Source: Pseudomonas sp. KK4 | Lineage (GTDB): Bacteria > Pseudomonadota > Gammaproteobacteria > Pseudomonadales > Pseudomonadaceae | Reading direction: 5' to 3' | NCBI RefSeq assembly: GCF_001984065.1 | Contig: NZ_LYVP01000004.1 | Location: 62,001 to 126,000 of the forward strand | Length of the DNA stretch: 64,000 bases | Shown: piece after piece, positions 54,656 through 63,982 of the stretch | How positions within the stretch are numbered: position 1 is the first letter of the stretch | Layout of the letters: each line of letters starts with the position of its first letter | Position numbers and translations under genes: made by a program | The notes under the pieces: generated by a model | What the model was told of the DNA's origin: nothing | Database searches by the model: none | The model's input: the letters and a program-made list of their open reading frames with translations, nothing else

Positions 54656-55629
54656 AAACCGCAACATCGGCCGGCAAACGCAACGGCAACTTTTACGGCC
54701 TGGGCACTTACCTTGGCCTGGCCGGCGCCTTGCTGGCGATGGTCGTGCTGTTCTCGATCCTGAGCAGCCATTTCCTGTCCTATGACACCTTCAGCACCCT
54801 GGCCAACCAGATTCCGGACTTGATGGTGCTGGCAGTCGGCATGACCTTCGTGCTGATCATCGGCGGCATCGACCTCTCGGTAGGCTCGGTGTTGGCGCTC
54901 GCCGCTTCGACGGTCAGCGTGGCGATCCTCGGCTGGGGCTGGAGCGTATTGCCCGCGGCACTGCTTGGCATGGCGGCGGCTGCGTTGGCCGGGACCATCA
55001 CCGGCTCGATCACCGTGGCCTGGCGCATTCCATCGTTCATCGTGTCCCTGGGCGTGCTGGAGATGGCCCGCGGCCTGGCCTATCAAATGACCGGCTCGCG
55101 CACGGCCTACATCGGAGATGCGTTCGCCTGGCTGTCCAATCCGATCGCTTTCGGCATTTCGCCGTCGTTCATCATCGCCTTGCTGATCATCATCATCGCC
55201 CAGGCGGTATTGACCCGCACCGTGTTCGGGCGCTACCTGATCGGCATCGGCACCAACGAAGAAGCGGTGCGGTTGGCGGGTATCAATCCAAAACCCTACA
55301 AGATCCTGGTGTTCAGCCTGATGGGTCTGTTGGCCGGGATCGCTGCACTGTTTCAGATTTCGCGCCTGGAAGCGGCTGACCCCAACGCCGGTTCCGGCCT
55401 GGAACTGCAGGTGATCGCAGCGGTGGTGATCGGTGGCACCAGCCTGATGGGCGGGCGTGGATCGGTGATCAGTACGTTCTTCGGCGTGTTGATCATCTCC
55501 GTGTTGGCCGCGGGGCTGGCGCAGATTGGCGCCACCGAACCGACCAAACGCATCATCACCGGTGCGGTGATCGTGGTCGCGGTGGTACTCGATACCTACC
55601 GCAGCCAACGTGCAAGTCGGCGGGCCTGA
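54652..55629 (+). CDS. rbsC: ribose ABC transporter, permease
   Basis: 325 residues with about eight to ten membrane helices. The CUT2 permease core GGIDLSVGSVLALAAS and the cytoplasmic coupling segment GTNEEAVRLAGINPKPYKI are present, as is the C-terminal GGRGSVISTFFGVLIISVL. ATGA overlap with rbsA; rbsR follows after 3 bases. Confidence 0.96.
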   Translation: MKTATSAGKRNGNFYGLGTYLGLAGALLAMVVLFSILSSHFLSYDTFSTLANQIPDLMVLAVGMTFVLIIGGIDLSVGSVLALAASTVSVAILGWGWSVLPAALLGMAAAALAGTITGSITVAWRIPSFIVSLGVLEMARGLAYQMTGSRTAYIGDAFAWLSNPIAFGISPSFIIALLIIIIAQAVLTRTVFGRYLIGIGTNEEAVRLAGINPKPYKILVFSLMGLLAGIAALFQISRLEAADPNAGSGLELQVIAAVVIGGTSLMGGRGSVISTFFGVLIISVLAAGLAQIGATEPTKRIITGAVIVVAVVLDTYRSQRASRRA

Positions 55630-55632
55630 TTC

Positions 55633-56652
55633 ATGGCAACGATCAAAGATGTGGCAGCCATGGCGGGGATTTCCTACACCACGGTTTCCCATGTGGTGAA
55701 CAAGACCCGACCGGTCAGCGAAGAAGTGCGGGTCAAGGTCGAGGCGGCAATCAAGGCTCTGGACTATGTGCCCAGCGCCGTGGCCCGGTCGCTCAAGGCC
55801 AAGACCACGGCCACCATCGGTTTGCTGGTACCCAACAGCCTCAACCCGTATTTCGCTGAACTGGCTCGAGGCATCGAGGACTACTGCGAGCGCAATGGCT
55901 ACTGCGTAATCCTGTGCAATTCCGACGACAATCCGGACAAGCAGCGCAGCTACCTGCGGGTATTGCTGGAGAAGCGCATCGACGGCCTGATCGTTGCTTC
56001 AGCCGGTGGTGATAACGGGTTGGCGCAGGGACTGGCAGGCGTGCGCACGCCCATGGTCATCGTCGACCGCGGGCTCGAAGGTGTCGATGCCGACCTGGTG
56101 CGCATCGACCACGAATACGGAGCCTACCTGGCCACCCGGCATCTTCTGGAACTGGGGCATCGGGACATCGCCACCATCAGCGGCCCGGCAACCACCAGCG
56201 TGGCGCAAATGCGTCTGGCCGGTTTTTGCCGAGCCCTCAAAGATGCCGGCATCGAGGTCGCGCCCGAGCGCATGGTCGAAAGCGACTTCACCAGCACCGG
56301 CGGCTACAACGCCGCCGCGACGCTGCTGGAGCGTGACCCGCCCAGCGCGATTTTTGCCGCCAACGACATGATCGGTATCGGCGTGCTGCGCGCCGCCGCC
56401 GAGCGCAATGTTCGTGTGCCCTCGGAGCTGTCGGTGATCGGCTTCGACGATATCCAGATGAGCCGCTATGTCTATCCGGCATTGACCACGGTAGGGCAGT
56501 CGATCCTGCAGCTCGGCGAGATGGCCGCTGACGTGTTGCTGCGCCGGATCGCCAAGCCGGATCTGGTTACTGAGCAGCGGATCGTGACGCCAAGCATCGT
56601 GATACGTGAATCGACCGCGCCGCTGGCCGGTGTGTTTGCGCAATTTCGCTAA
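55633..56652 (+). CDS. rbsR: LacI-family ribose operon repressor
   Basis: 339 residues. The N-terminal LacI helix-turn-helix ATIKDVAAMAGISYTTVSHV and hinge precede a sugar-binding-type effector domain with GFDDIQMSRYVYPALTTV. It is expected to bind the palindrome at 51980 and be released by ribose or ribose-phosphate. Its location inside the operon makes the regulator itself ribose-inducible. Confidence 0.95.
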   Translation: MATIKDVAAMAGISYTTVSHVVNKTRPVSEEVRVKVEAAIKALDYVPSAVARSLKAKTTATIGLLVPNSLNPYFAELARGIEDYCERNGYCVILCNSDDNPDKQRSYLRVLLEKRIDGLIVASAGGDNGLAQGLAGVRTPMVIVDRGLEGVDADLVRIDHEYGAYLATRHLLELGHRDIATISGPATTSVAQMRLAGFCRALKDAGIEVAPERMVESDFTSTGGYNAAATLLERDPPSAIFAANDMIGIGVLRAAAERNVRVPSELSVIGFDDIQMSRYVYPALTTVGQSILQLGEMAADVLLRRIAKPDLVTEQRIVTPSIVIRESTAPLAGVFAQFR

Positions 56653-56683
56653 ACGATGAAACCGAATTGATGAGTAGCAATGT

Positions 56684-57601
56684 ATGTCAGCAAAAGTAGT
56701 GGTAATCGGCAGCCTGAACATGGACCTGGTGACCCGGGCGCCGAGGTTGCCTCGGGGCGGTGAGACGCTGATCGGTCATTCGTTCTCCACGGTGTCCGGT
56801 GGCAAGGGTGCCAATCAGGCCGTGGCCGCCGCGCGACTGGGCGCGCAGGTATCGATGGTCGGTTGCGTGGGCAGCGACGCCTATGGCGCGGAACTTCGTG
56901 ACGCTCTGCTGGCCGAGCAGATCGATTGTCAGGCGGTCAGCACCGTGGCCGGTTCCACCGGCGTGGCGTTGATCGTGGTCGACGACAACAGCCAGAACGC
57001 GATCGTGATCGTTGCCGGCGCCAACGGTGAGCTGACGCCGGCGCTGATCGGCTGTTTCGATTCCGTCCTGCAGGCCGCCGATGTGATCATCTGCCAGCTG
57101 GAAGTGCCCGATGCCACGGTGGGCCACGCGCTCAAGCGCGGTCGGGAACTGGGCAAGATCGTCATCCTCAACCCGGCGCCGGCCAGCGGCCCGTTGCCGG
57201 CGGCCTGGTACGCCAACATCGATTACCTGATTCCTAATGAGAGTGAAGCGACGGCGCTCAGCGGTTTGCCGGTGGACTCCCGGGAAACGGCGCAGGCAGC
57301 CGCGACTCGCCTGATCGAAATGGGGGCGGGCAAGGTGATCATTACCCTCGGTGCCCAGGGCGCGTTGTTTGCCGACGGCCAGGGCTTCGAACACAGCGCG
57401 GCGCCTACCGTGAAAGCGGTCGACACGACGGCGGCGGGCGATACCTTCGTCGGCGGTTTTGCCGCCGCGCTGGCCAGCGGTAAAAGTGAAGTCGATGCGA
57501 TCCGTTTCGGCCAGATCGCCGCGGCCTTATCGGTCACCCGCGCTGGCGCGCAACCCTCGATTCCCACCTTGTCCGACGTGCAGGCGTTCAATACACCATG
57601 A
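56684..57601 (+). CDS. rbsK: ribokinase
   Basis: 305 residues, PfkB family. It phosphorylates imported ribose to ribose-5-phosphate. N-terminal GSLNMDLV and [16 protein letters not shown] bind the sugar, and [17 protein letters not shown] holds the catalytic aspartate and anion hole. Overlap of 4 bases with rbsD (ATGA). Confidence 0.96.
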   Translation: MSAKVVVIGSLNMDLVTRAPRLPRGGETLIGHSFSTVSGGKGANQAVAAARLGAQVSMVGCVGSDAYGAELRDALLAEQIDCQAVSTVAGSTGVALIVVDDNSQNAIVIVAGANGELTPALIGCFDSVLQAADVIICQLEVPDATVGHALKRGRELGKIVILNPAPASGPLPAAWYANIDYLIPNESEATALSGLPVDSRETAQAAATRLIEMGAGKVIITLGAQGALFADGQGFEHSAAPTVKAVDTTAAGDTFVGGFAAALASGKSEVDAIRFGQIAAALSVTRAGAQPSIPTLSDVQAFNTP

Positions 57602-58002
57602 AAAAGACTCCATTGCTCAACGTCGCACTGTCGCGACTGATCGCCTCCCTCGGGCACGGCGACAAAGTAGTGATCGGTGACGCGGGGCTGCCAGTGCCGC
57701 CGGGCGTCGAGCTGATCGACCTGGCCCTGACCCACGGCGTTCCGGACTTCATCAGTACCTTGAAGGTCGTGCTCAGCGAGATGCAGGTCGAGAGCCATGT
57801 GCTGGCCCGGGAAATCCTCGAGAAAAAGCCAACGGCGCTGACGGCGCTCGATCAGCTGAATGCCGAGGGTGCGCTGGGGCAGCGCGAGTTGCTCAGCCAT
57901 GAGCAATTCAAAGGACTGAGCCGACAGGCCCGGGCGGTTGTACGGACTGGCGAATGCCAGCCGTACTGCAACATCGTCCTGGTCGCCGGAGTGACATTCT
58001 GA
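57598..58002 (+). CDS. rbsD: D-ribose pyranase
   Basis: 134 residues. It speeds conversion of beta-pyranose to beta-furanose ribose, the form RbsK accepts. [20 protein letters not shown] carries the catalytic histidine and [10 protein letters not shown] follows. Its place at the end of the operon, after rbsK rather than first as in E. coli, is a pseudomonad order. Confidence 0.95.
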   Translation: MKKTPLLNVALSRLIASLGHGDKVVIGDAGLPVPPGVELIDLALTHGVPDFISTLKVVLSEMQVESHVLAREILEKKPTALTALDQLNAEGALGQRELLSHEQFKGLSRQARAVVRTGECQPYCNIVLVAGVTF

Positions 58003-58039
58003 TTCGCCGTTGAATCCCACTTTGCACAAGGAGTGCGCC

Positions 58040-59068
58040 ATGTATCGTTACGCCCGTAAACTGCCTCATCTGCTTCGGAGCCTGCTGCTTGTGTCCCTGA
58101 TGACCGCCACCGGCGCCCACGCGGCGGAAAAAATCGACTTGATCATCGACACCGATCCGGGGGCTGACGATGTGGTTGCGCTGCTGTTTGCGCTGGCGTC
58201 GCCGCAGGAATTGAACATCCGCGCCTTGACCACCGTCGCCGGCAATGTGCGTCTGGACAAGACCTCGCGCAATGCGCGACTGGCCCGCGAGTGGGCGGGA
58301 CGCGAGGACGTGCCGGTCTACGCCGGCGCAAAGAAACCGCTGTTGCGCACACCCATCTACGCCGAGAACATCCATGGCATGGAAGGGCTGTCGGGCGTTC
58401 CCGTGCATGAGCCCAAGGCCGGCCTGGCCGAGGGCAGCGCGATCGACTACCTGATCGACACCTTGATGGCGGCCAAGCCCCACAGCATCACCCTCGCCAT
58501 GCTGGGGCCGCAGACCAACCTGGCCCTGGCGCTGATTCAGGAGCCGGAGATCGTTCAGGGCATCAAGGAAGTGGTGATCATGGGCGGCGCACATTTCAAC
58601 GGCGGCAACATCACGCCGGTGGCCGAATTCAACCTGTTCGCCGATCCGCAAGCGGCCGAGGTGGTGCTCAACAGTGGCGTGAAACTTACCTACCTGCCGC
58701 TGGACGTGACCCACAAGATCCTCACCAGCGACGCCCGCCTGAACCAGATCGCCGCGTTGAACAACAACGCCAGCAAACTGGTGGTCGACATTCTCAACGA
58801 CTACATCAAGGCCGACATGGCGCACTACGGAATCCCGGGTGGACCGGTGCATGACGCAACGGTGATCGCTTACCTGCTCAAGCCTCAGCTGTCCAGCGGG
58901 CGTCAGGTCAACGTGGTGGTAGACAGTGGTGAGGGACCCGGGTTCGGGCAGACCATCGTTGACTGGCACGACGGCCTCAAGGCGCCCAAGAATGCGTTCT
59001 GGGTTGAAAACGGCGACGCTCAGGGATTCTTTGATTTGCTGACGCAGCGTCTGGCGCGTCTGAAGTAG
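58040..59068 (+). CDS. periplasmic inosine-uridine type nucleoside hydrolase
   Basis: 342 residues. A signal peptide (about 1-30, ending GAHAA) precedes the nucleoside hydrolase core with the Ca-binding DTDPGADDVVAL and VIMGGAH motifs. It splits ribonucleosides to base and ribose. Exported and at the end of the rbs operon, it would supply ribose to RbsB from outside nucleosides. The ATG at 58040 is preferred for its AAGGAG site; the in-frame ATG at 58010 lacks one. RbsR probably controls it with the other genes. Confidence 0.93.
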   Translation: MYRYARKLPHLLRSLLLVSLMTATGAHAAEKIDLIIDTDPGADDVVALLFALASPQELNIRALTTVAGNVRLDKTSRNARLAREWAGREDVPVYAGAKKPLLRTPIYAENIHGMEGLSGVPVHEPKAGLAEGSAIDYLIDTLMAAKPHSITLAMLGPQTNLALALIQEPEIVQGIKEVVIMGGAHFNGGNITPVAEFNLFADPQAAEVVLNSGVKLTYLPLDVTHKILTSDARLNQIAALNNNASKLVVDILNDYIKADMAHYGIPGGPVHDATVIAYLLKPQLSSGRQVNVVVDSGEGPGFGQTIVDWHDGLKAPKNAFWVENGDAQGFFDLLTQRLARLK

Positions 59069-59069
59069 A

Positions 59070-59273
59070 TCACGCTTCTTCCGAATGCCTGACGCTCGTC
59101 GGGTACTTCTCGAAAATCTGCCCGATGAACGACTGGGCGGCTTCGGTGCCCAGTTCCTTGACCAATAGATCGATCGCAATGATCGCTAGCTCTTCAGGGC
59201 TGCCGGGACTGTAGGAGCTGTGGCCCTCTGGCCACTTGGCTTTGATGTCGGCGTCGATGCTTACGGTGGTCAT
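59070..59273 (-). CDS. hypothetical 67-residue protein
   Basis: MTTVSIDADIKAKWPEGHSS start; compact, acidic, helix-rich C-terminus (VKELGTEAAQSFIGQIFEKYP), no signal or motif recognised. It converges with the nucleoside hydrolase gene with 1 base between stops and diverges from the next hypothetical gene. In-frame codons upstream of 59273 are not used, since they cross the divergent promoter area. Confidence 0.65.
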   Translation of the reverse strand: MTTVSIDADIKAKWPEGHSSYSPGSPEELAIIAIDLLVKELGTEAAQSFIGQIFEKYPTSVRHSEEA

Positions 59274-59404
59274 GATGGGCTCGTGCAGTCGAGGGTGTCT
59301 GAGCGAGGAGTTAACCATTTTGCCGGGCGTTTGGCACTGCGACTTAGGCATGAAAGAGCGGCTATGCGACACTTGGTCTTTGAACACTTTTCAAGGACTG
59401 CGTT

Positions 59405-59710
59405 GTGCAGATCGATCTGAACACCCCTGACGGCTTGACCCTCGAGGCCGTGCGTCAACTCTTGGCCTGCGCCAGCGACGATGACCACACCCAGTTGCGT
59501 GTGACCAAGGGCGGCATCGCCTATATTTCATCGGGCGTCGTGGGCGGCACCGATATCGATGGGTTGCTGTTTCGCCTGGAAACCTGGGCCAAGGGCTCCG
59601 GTTATGTCGGTCGTGTCGCTGCCAGCGACGAAGTCTGGGTCATGCAGATCTTCAATGCGCTGAAACAGAACTGGCCGAAACCGGCATTCGACTATATCGA
59701 CGTTTATTGA
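59405..59710 (+). CDS. hypothetical 101-residue protein
   Basis: A GTG start with AAGGA 7 bases upstream. Cytoplasmic and acidic, with an alternating strand/helix pattern and conserved-looking LRVTKGGIAYISSG and GTDIDGLLFRLE. I recognise no family. It sits alone between divergent and parallel small genes. Confidence 0.75.
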   Translation: MQIDLNTPDGLTLEAVRQLLACASDDDHTQLRVTKGGIAYISSGVVGGTDIDGLLFRLETWAKGSGYVGRVAASDEVWVMQIFNALKQNWPKPAFDYIDVY

Positions 59711-59879
59711 GCGCCGTTCATATTCAGTCACGATTGAGGCGTGTAGGGCAGGGCGATGCTCAGGCAAACTCGCCGTTTGTTTTTAAACGAAGTGCAGGGG
59801 CGCCTGTACGTAATGTGAAACCAATCGCCATAACGGCGGTCGCACGATCTCAGCTTAATTATCGAAAAAAGGAGGCTTC

Positions 59880-60197
59880 ATGCCTTGGAAGCTCGCGTCA
59901 TTGGGTACTTTGTTGGGCGTTGCCATGCTGTCAGGTTGCAGCACGGGCAGCACCGAGTCGGCAGACCCTGTTACGACGACTGACACAGGTCACAGCCGTT
60001 GTGAGGCCAAAGCGGCCGAGTTCGCCATTGGCAAACCGGCGTCCCCTGAGCTGCTGGAACAGGCGCGTACGCGTGCCGGGGCGCAGAATGCGCGGTTCCT
60101 TCAGCCTACCGATATGGTCACGCTGGAATACCGTTCCGACCGTTTGAACCTCAATACCGATGCCAATCGAGTCATCATCCGCGTCAACTGCGGCTGA
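59880..60197 (+). CDS. I78-family peptidase inhibitor lipoprotein
   Basis: 105 residues. Signal peptide with lipobox LSGC (Cys20) implies a membrane-anchored lipoprotein. The mature part carries the inhibitor I78 pattern: FAIGKPASPELLEQAR, then ARFLQPTDMVTLEYRSDRLN and the C-terminal IRVNCG, with Cys41 likely paired to the last Cys. It probably inhibits serine proteases in the envelope. AGGAGG ribosome site. Confidence 0.82.
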   Translation: MPWKLASLGTLLGVAMLSGCSTGSTESADPVTTTDTGHSRCEAKAAEFAIGKPASPELLEQARTRAGAQNARFLQPTDMVTLEYRSDRLNLNTDANRVIIRVNCG

Positions 60198-60222
60198 TTG
60201 CTCGGGCATTTGCTTCACCCAT

Positions 60223-60255
60223 AAAAAACCCCGTCACATGGACGGGGTTTTTTTA
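60223..60255. terminator. bidirectional rho-independent terminator
   Basis: Stem AAAAACCCCGTC/GACGGGGTTTTT with loop ACATG. It separates the I78 lipoprotein and the converging cold-shock gene. Confidence 0.92.
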
Positions 60256-60268
60256 GTGCGCCTGGAAA

Positions 60269-60481
60269 TTACTCTGGGCGAACTTGAGCAGCTTGCATAC
60301 CCTTTTGGCCTTTCTCAGCCACGAAGGAAACGGTTTGGCCTTCTTTCAGGCTTTTGAAACCGTCGCTTTCGATAGCTTTGAAGTGTACGAACAGGTCGTC
60401 ACCGCCACCTTGAGGAGTGATGAAGCCGAAGCCTTTTTCATCGTTGAACCATTTAACGGTGCCGGTTTGGCGATTAGACAT
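60269..60481 (-). CDS. cold-shock domain protein, CspA family
   Basis: A 70-residue single cold-shock domain with RNP1 KGFGFITP and RNP2 LFVHFKAI. It binds single-stranded RNA/DNA and acts as an RNA chaperone. GGAGA precedes the ATG. A possible -10 TATGAT (minus strand, 60551-60556) puts the leader at about 60 bases, shorter than the E. coli cspA leader. The GC/T-tract region further upstream shows no gene. Confidence 0.93.
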   Translation of the reverse strand: MSNRQTGTVKWFNDEKGFGFITPQGGGDDLFVHFKAIESDGFKSLKEGQTVSFVAEKGQKGMQAAQVRPE

Positions 60482-60772
60482 GGTGTATCTCCAAGAAACA
60501 TATATTTTCAGTAGTACTGTGCTGCTCAGGCCAACTGGGCACACCGGGGTATCATAGTCGAAATGTTCGCTTTGGGAGCCCCCCGCAGGTGCCGTTTGCC
60601 CTACAGTCACACATTCTTTGTTGCCTGTTTCGGCTGCAAGCCCCGTTTTAAAAGGCTTTCAGCCGAACGTAAAGACGATAAAAAAAGCTGTAAAACCTGC
60701 ATAAATCGTAGAAAAAAGCCCTTTTCAGCCGCTTTTTTTCAGCTCAAAACGCATTTTCAGGCTGGGTCGGGC
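60482..60772. other. leader and intergenic region upstream of the cold-shock gene
   Basis: No gene seen. On the minus strand it holds an A/T-rich section (60655-60760) with a weak terminator-like pair AAAAAGC/GCTTTTT for the upstream gene, then the probable cold-shock promoter near 60551-60556. Confidence 0.4.
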
Positions 60773-61075
60773 TTATTTTTTCGCCGGGTTATTGGCCTTG
60801 CACTTGCTGATTTGGGTCAGCGCCTGTCGTTGCAGTTCCTCGCTGGCCTTGTTATCCATCAGTGCCTGAAGGTCTTTGGCCGGATAGGATTTGATCGCGT
60901 CAGCCCCGCAAGCGCAGTGGGCTTTTGCCGCCGCAGCGCCAATCTGTGGCGTAGCGGCCTCGGTGCACTGGGCCATGTACTTCTCGCGCTCACCCTTGGG
61001 CCAATCGGCGTGGGCGGCCAGTGGCAGCAGCAGAACGATAGGTGCGACTACAGCGAAAAAACGATTCAGACGCAT
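60773..61075 (-). CDS. small exported cysteine-containing protein, unknown
   Basis: 100 residues with a clear Sec signal (MRLNRFFAVVAPIVLLLPLAAHA). The mature part is about 77 residues, helix-rich, with four cysteines (MAQC, HCACG, SKCK) that could form two disulfides. No family recognised. The ATG at 61075 starts the signal peptide; the longer in-frame start at 61099 is not needed. It is divergent from thrS. Confidence 0.8.
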   Translation of the reverse strand: MRLNRFFAVVAPIVLLLPLAAHADWPKGEREKYMAQCTEAATPQIGAAAAKAHCACGADAIKSYPAKDLQALMDNKASEELQRQALTQISKCKANNPAKK

Positions 61076-61335
61076 GCCAGCATGCTCCTTGTGGGTCAAT
61101 GTCTTGTTATCTGAGGGGTGAAGCGAGGTTCAAGTTCAGCACTCTGGCATAAAAATGCCGTATTTGCCCCAGTTGTAACCTCCACGCCGCCACGACCGTT
61201 CATCTGTGCTAGCATGCCCCGCTCGGGCGTTCGCAGGCGCCGGTCGACCTTCAGTCCTGGCCGCGGCGAATACCCGAAAAATCCTGATTTGAATCCCAGT
61301 CACTCTGGTTCGGTTTTCCGGTTGGCCGCAAGGCT

Positions 61336-61354
61336 CCTGCCGCTGTAAGGCAGG
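61336..61354 (+). promoter_or_regulatory. thrS leader hairpin A, UGU anticodon-like loop
   Basis: Perfect 6-bp stem CCTGCC/GGCAGG with a 7-base loop, GCTGTAA. The middle of the loop reads UGU, an anticodon for threonine, followed by A as at tRNA position 37. It lies 54 bases upstream of hairpin B, like the distal anticodon-like domain of the E. coli thrS operator. Confidence 0.55.
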
Positions 61355-61408
61355 CGTTCGTCATTGAATGGCCTGGATCGGATCTTGTACTGGCTCATCC
61401 CAACCCAC

Positions 61409-61429
61409 GTGACCTTTGGTAGGGGTCAC
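61409..61429 (+). promoter_or_regulatory. thrS leader hairpin B, tRNA-Thr(GGU) anticodon-arm mimic
   Basis: The 7-bp stem GUGACCU/GGGUCAC (one U-G closing pair) carries a 7-base loop, UUGGUAG. It matches a tRNA-Thr anticodon loop position by position: U33, anticodon GGU, A37. It ends 4 to 10 bases before the ribosome site of thrS, so bound ThrRS would block initiation. Confidence 0.72.
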
Positions 61430-61448
61430 CACTAGGAGAGGAGGCGCC

Positions 61449-63371
61449 ATGCCAACTATTACTCTTCCCGACGGCAGTCAACGCTCATTCGATCACCCGG
61501 TTTCCATCGCCGAGGTCGCCGCATCCATCGGTGCCGGTCTGGCCAAGGCCACCGTGGCCGGCAAGGTCAATGGCAAGCTGGCTGATGCCAGCGACATCAT
61601 CGACAGCGACGCTACGCTGCAAATCATCACGCCAAAGGATGAAGAGGGGCTGGAGATCATTCGCCACTCTTGTGCGCACCTGGTTGGCCATGCGGTCAAG
61701 CAGCTGTACCCGACCGCCAAAATGGTGATCGGTCCGGTTATCGACGACGGCTTCTATTACGACATCGCTTACGAGCGTCCTTTTACACCGGACGACATGG
61801 CGGCCATCGAGCAGCGCATGCAGCAGCTGATCGAGAAAGATTACGACGTGATCAAGAAAGTCACTCCGCGCGCCGAAGTGATTGAAGTGTTCAAGGCCCG
61901 TGGCGAAGACTACAAGCTGCGCCTGGTCGAGGACATGCCGAACGAACAGGCCATGGGCCTGTACTATCACGAAGAATACGTCGACATGTGCCGCGGTCCG
62001 CACGTGCCGAACACTCGCTTCCTGAAATCCTTCAAGTTGACCAAGTTGTCTGGCGCCTACTGGCGCGGCGATGCCAAGAACGAGCAACTGCAGCGCGTCT
62101 ATGGCACCGCTTGGGCTGACAAGAAGCAACTGGCGGCCTACATCCAGCGTATCGAAGAAGCCGAAAAGCGCGATCACCGCAAGATCGGCAAGCGCCTTGG
62201 GCTGTTCCACACTCAGGAAGAAGCGCCGGGCATGGTGTTCTGGCACCCCAACGGCTGGACCCTGTACCAGGTGCTCGAGCAGTACATGCGCAAGGTGCAG
62301 CGCGACAACGGCTACCTGGAGATCAAGACGCCACAGGTCGTCGACCGCAGTCTGTGGGAGAAATCCGGGCACTGGGCCAACTATGCCGACAACATGTTCA
62401 CCACTGAGTCGGAAAGTCGCGACTACGCCATCAAGCCAATGAACTGCCCTTGCCACGTGCAAGTGTTCAACCAGGGCCTGAAGAGCTACCGTGAGCTGCC
62501 GATGCGTCTGGCCGAGTTCGGTGCCTGCCACCGTAACGAGCCGTCAGGTGCGCTGCACGGCATTATGCGTGTGCGTGCGTTCACCCAGGACGATGCGCAC
62601 ATCTTCTGCACCGAAGAGCAGATGCAGGTCGAGTCCGCTGCATTCATCAAGCTGACCATGGATGTCTACGCCGACTTCGGCTTCAAGGACATCGAGATGA
62701 AGCTGTCCACTCGTCCGGAAAAACGTGTGGGCTCCGACGAGTTGTGGGATCGCGCAGAAGCTGCGCTGGCCGCAGCCCTTGATAGCGCTGGCCTGCCGTA
62801 CGATCTGCAACCGGGCGAGGGTGCGTTCTACGGTCCGAAGATCGAGTTCTCGCTCAAAGATTGTCTCGGTCGAGTGTGGCAATGTGGTACTTTGCAGCTC
62901 GATTTTAACCTGCCTGTCCGTCTGGGCGCCGAATACGTCTCCGAAGACAACAGCCGCAAGCATCCGGTGATGTTGCATCGGGCGATTCTGGGCTCCTTCG
63001 AGCGTTTCGTCGGAATTCTGATCGAGCACTACGAGGGTGCATTCCCTGCGTGGCTTGCGCCGACTCAGGCCGTGGTGATGAATATCACTGATAAACAGGC
63101 AGATTTTGTCAGCGAAGTGGAAAAAACTCTCAACGAAAGCGGGTTTCGTGCCAAGTCTGACTTGAGAAATGAAAAGATCGGCTTTAAAATCCGCGAGCAT
63201 ACCTTGCTCAAGGTTCCCTATCTCTTGGTTATTGGAGATAAGGAAGTCGAGATGCAGACTGTCGCTGTGCGTACTCGCGAAGGTGCTGACCTGGGCTCGA
63301 TGCCCGTCGCCCAGTTCGCCGAGTTCCTCGCGCAAGCGGTTTCCCGGCGTGGTCGCCAAGATTCGGAGTAA
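61449..63371 (+). CDS. thrS: threonyl-tRNA synthetase
   Basis: 640 residues, class II synthetase charging tRNA-Thr. It has an N-terminal TGS/ubiquitin-like domain (1-61), an editing domain with [16 protein letters not shown] (about residue 74) and [13 protein letters not shown], a catalytic core with Zn-binding [12 protein letters not shown], motif 2 [20 protein letters not shown] and motif 3 [21 protein letters not shown], and a C-terminal anticodon-binding domain. The ATG is fixed by GGAGG and [11 protein letters not shown]. The leader hairpins suggest autogenous translational control. infC follows at once. Confidence 0.97.
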   Translation: MPTITLPDGSQRSFDHPVSIAEVAASIGAGLAKATVAGKVNGKLADASDIIDSDATLQIITPKDEEGLEIIRHSCAHLVGHAVKQLYPTAKMVIGPVIDDGFYYDIAYERPFTPDDMAAIEQRMQQLIEKDYDVIKKVTPRAEVIEVFKARGEDYKLRLVEDMPNEQAMGLYYHEEYVDMCRGPHVPNTRFLKSFKLTKLSGAYWRGDAKNEQLQRVYGTAWADKKQLAAYIQRIEEAEKRDHRKIGKRLGLFHTQEEAPGMVFWHPNGWTLYQVLEQYMRKVQRDNGYLEIKTPQVVDRSLWEKSGHWANYADNMFTTESESRDYAIKPMNCPCHVQVFNQGLKSYRELPMRLAEFGACHRNEPSGALHGIMRVRAFTQDDAHIFCTEEQMQVESAAFIKLTMDVYADFGFKDIEMKLSTRPEKRVGSDELWDRAEAALAAALDSAGLPYDLQPGEGAFYGPKIEFSLKDCLGRVWQCGTLQLDFNLPVRLGAEYVSEDNSRKHPVMLHRAILGSFERFVGILIEHYEGAFPAWLAPTQAVVMNITDKQADFVSEVEKTLNESGFRAKSDLRNEKIGFKIREHTLLKVPYLLVIGDKEVEMQTVAVRTREGADLGSMPVAQFAEFLAQAVSRRGRQDSE

Positions 63372-63373
63372 TT

Positions 63374-63922
63374 ATTATTAAGCGTGAAATGAGACAAGAT
63401 AAACGAGCTGCACCGAAGGCCCCGATCAACGAGAATATCTCGGCACGCGAGGTTCGGTTAATTGGCGCTGACGGCGAGCAGATTGGCATCGTCTCGATTG
63501 ATGAAGCGCTTCGTATTGCTGAAGAAGCCAAGCTTGATCTGGTAGAAATCTCCGCTGACGCTGTCCCGCCTGTATGTCGGGTGATGGACTACGGCAAATC
63601 GATCTTCGAAAAGAAGAAGCAGATTGCTGCGGCGAAGAAGAACCAGAAGCAGATTCAGGTAAAAGAAATCAAGTTTCGTCCAGGGACGGAGGAAGGGGAT
63701 TACCAGGTAAAACTGCGCAACCTGGTACGTTTCCTGAGTGACGGGGACAGGGCCAAGGTATCCTTGCGATTCCGCGGCCGTGAGATGGCCCACCAGGAGC
63801 TGGGGATGGAACTCCTCAAGCGAGTTGAAGGTGACTTGCTCGAGTACGGTTCGGTCGAACAGCATCCTAAGATGGAAGGACGCCAGCTGATCATGGTCAT
63901 CGCCCCGAAAAAGAAGAAGTAA
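63374..63922 (+). CDS. infC: translation initiation factor IF-3
   Basis: 182 residues. It prevents premature subunit joining and proofreads start codons. The N-terminal [17 protein letters not shown] and C-terminal domain [27 protein letters not shown] and [18 protein letters not shown] are intact. The start is the rare AUU, a property IF-3 itself uses to autoregulate. AUU at 63374 or 63377 both follow GGAG; the ATG at 63389 would cut off conserved residues. It begins 3 bases after the last thrS codon. Confidence 0.95.
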   Translation: MIKREMRQDKRAAPKAPINENISAREVRLIGADGEQIGIVSIDEALRIAEEAKLDLVEISADAVPPVCRVMDYGKSIFEKKKQIAAAKKNQKQIQVKEIKFRPGTEEGDYQVKLRNLVRFLSDGDRAKVSLRFRGREMAHQELGMELLKRVEGDLLEYGSVEQHPKMEGRQLIMVIAPKKKK

Positions 63923-63982
63923 TCAACAGGGCACGGCAGGCCTTCTGATTATGTTTATCAACTGAATGCGGAGTATCCGAAC

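Noticed and set aside
61270-61360. Sequence reading ccgctgtaaggcag in the thrS leader, like the CGCAACTGTAA part of cobalamin riboswitches
   Set aside because: The flanking conserved elements of a cobalamin riboswitch (GGTGaaaTCC, GTCAGGAGACC) are absent, and the hairpin is better explained as a threonine-anticodon mimic before thrS.
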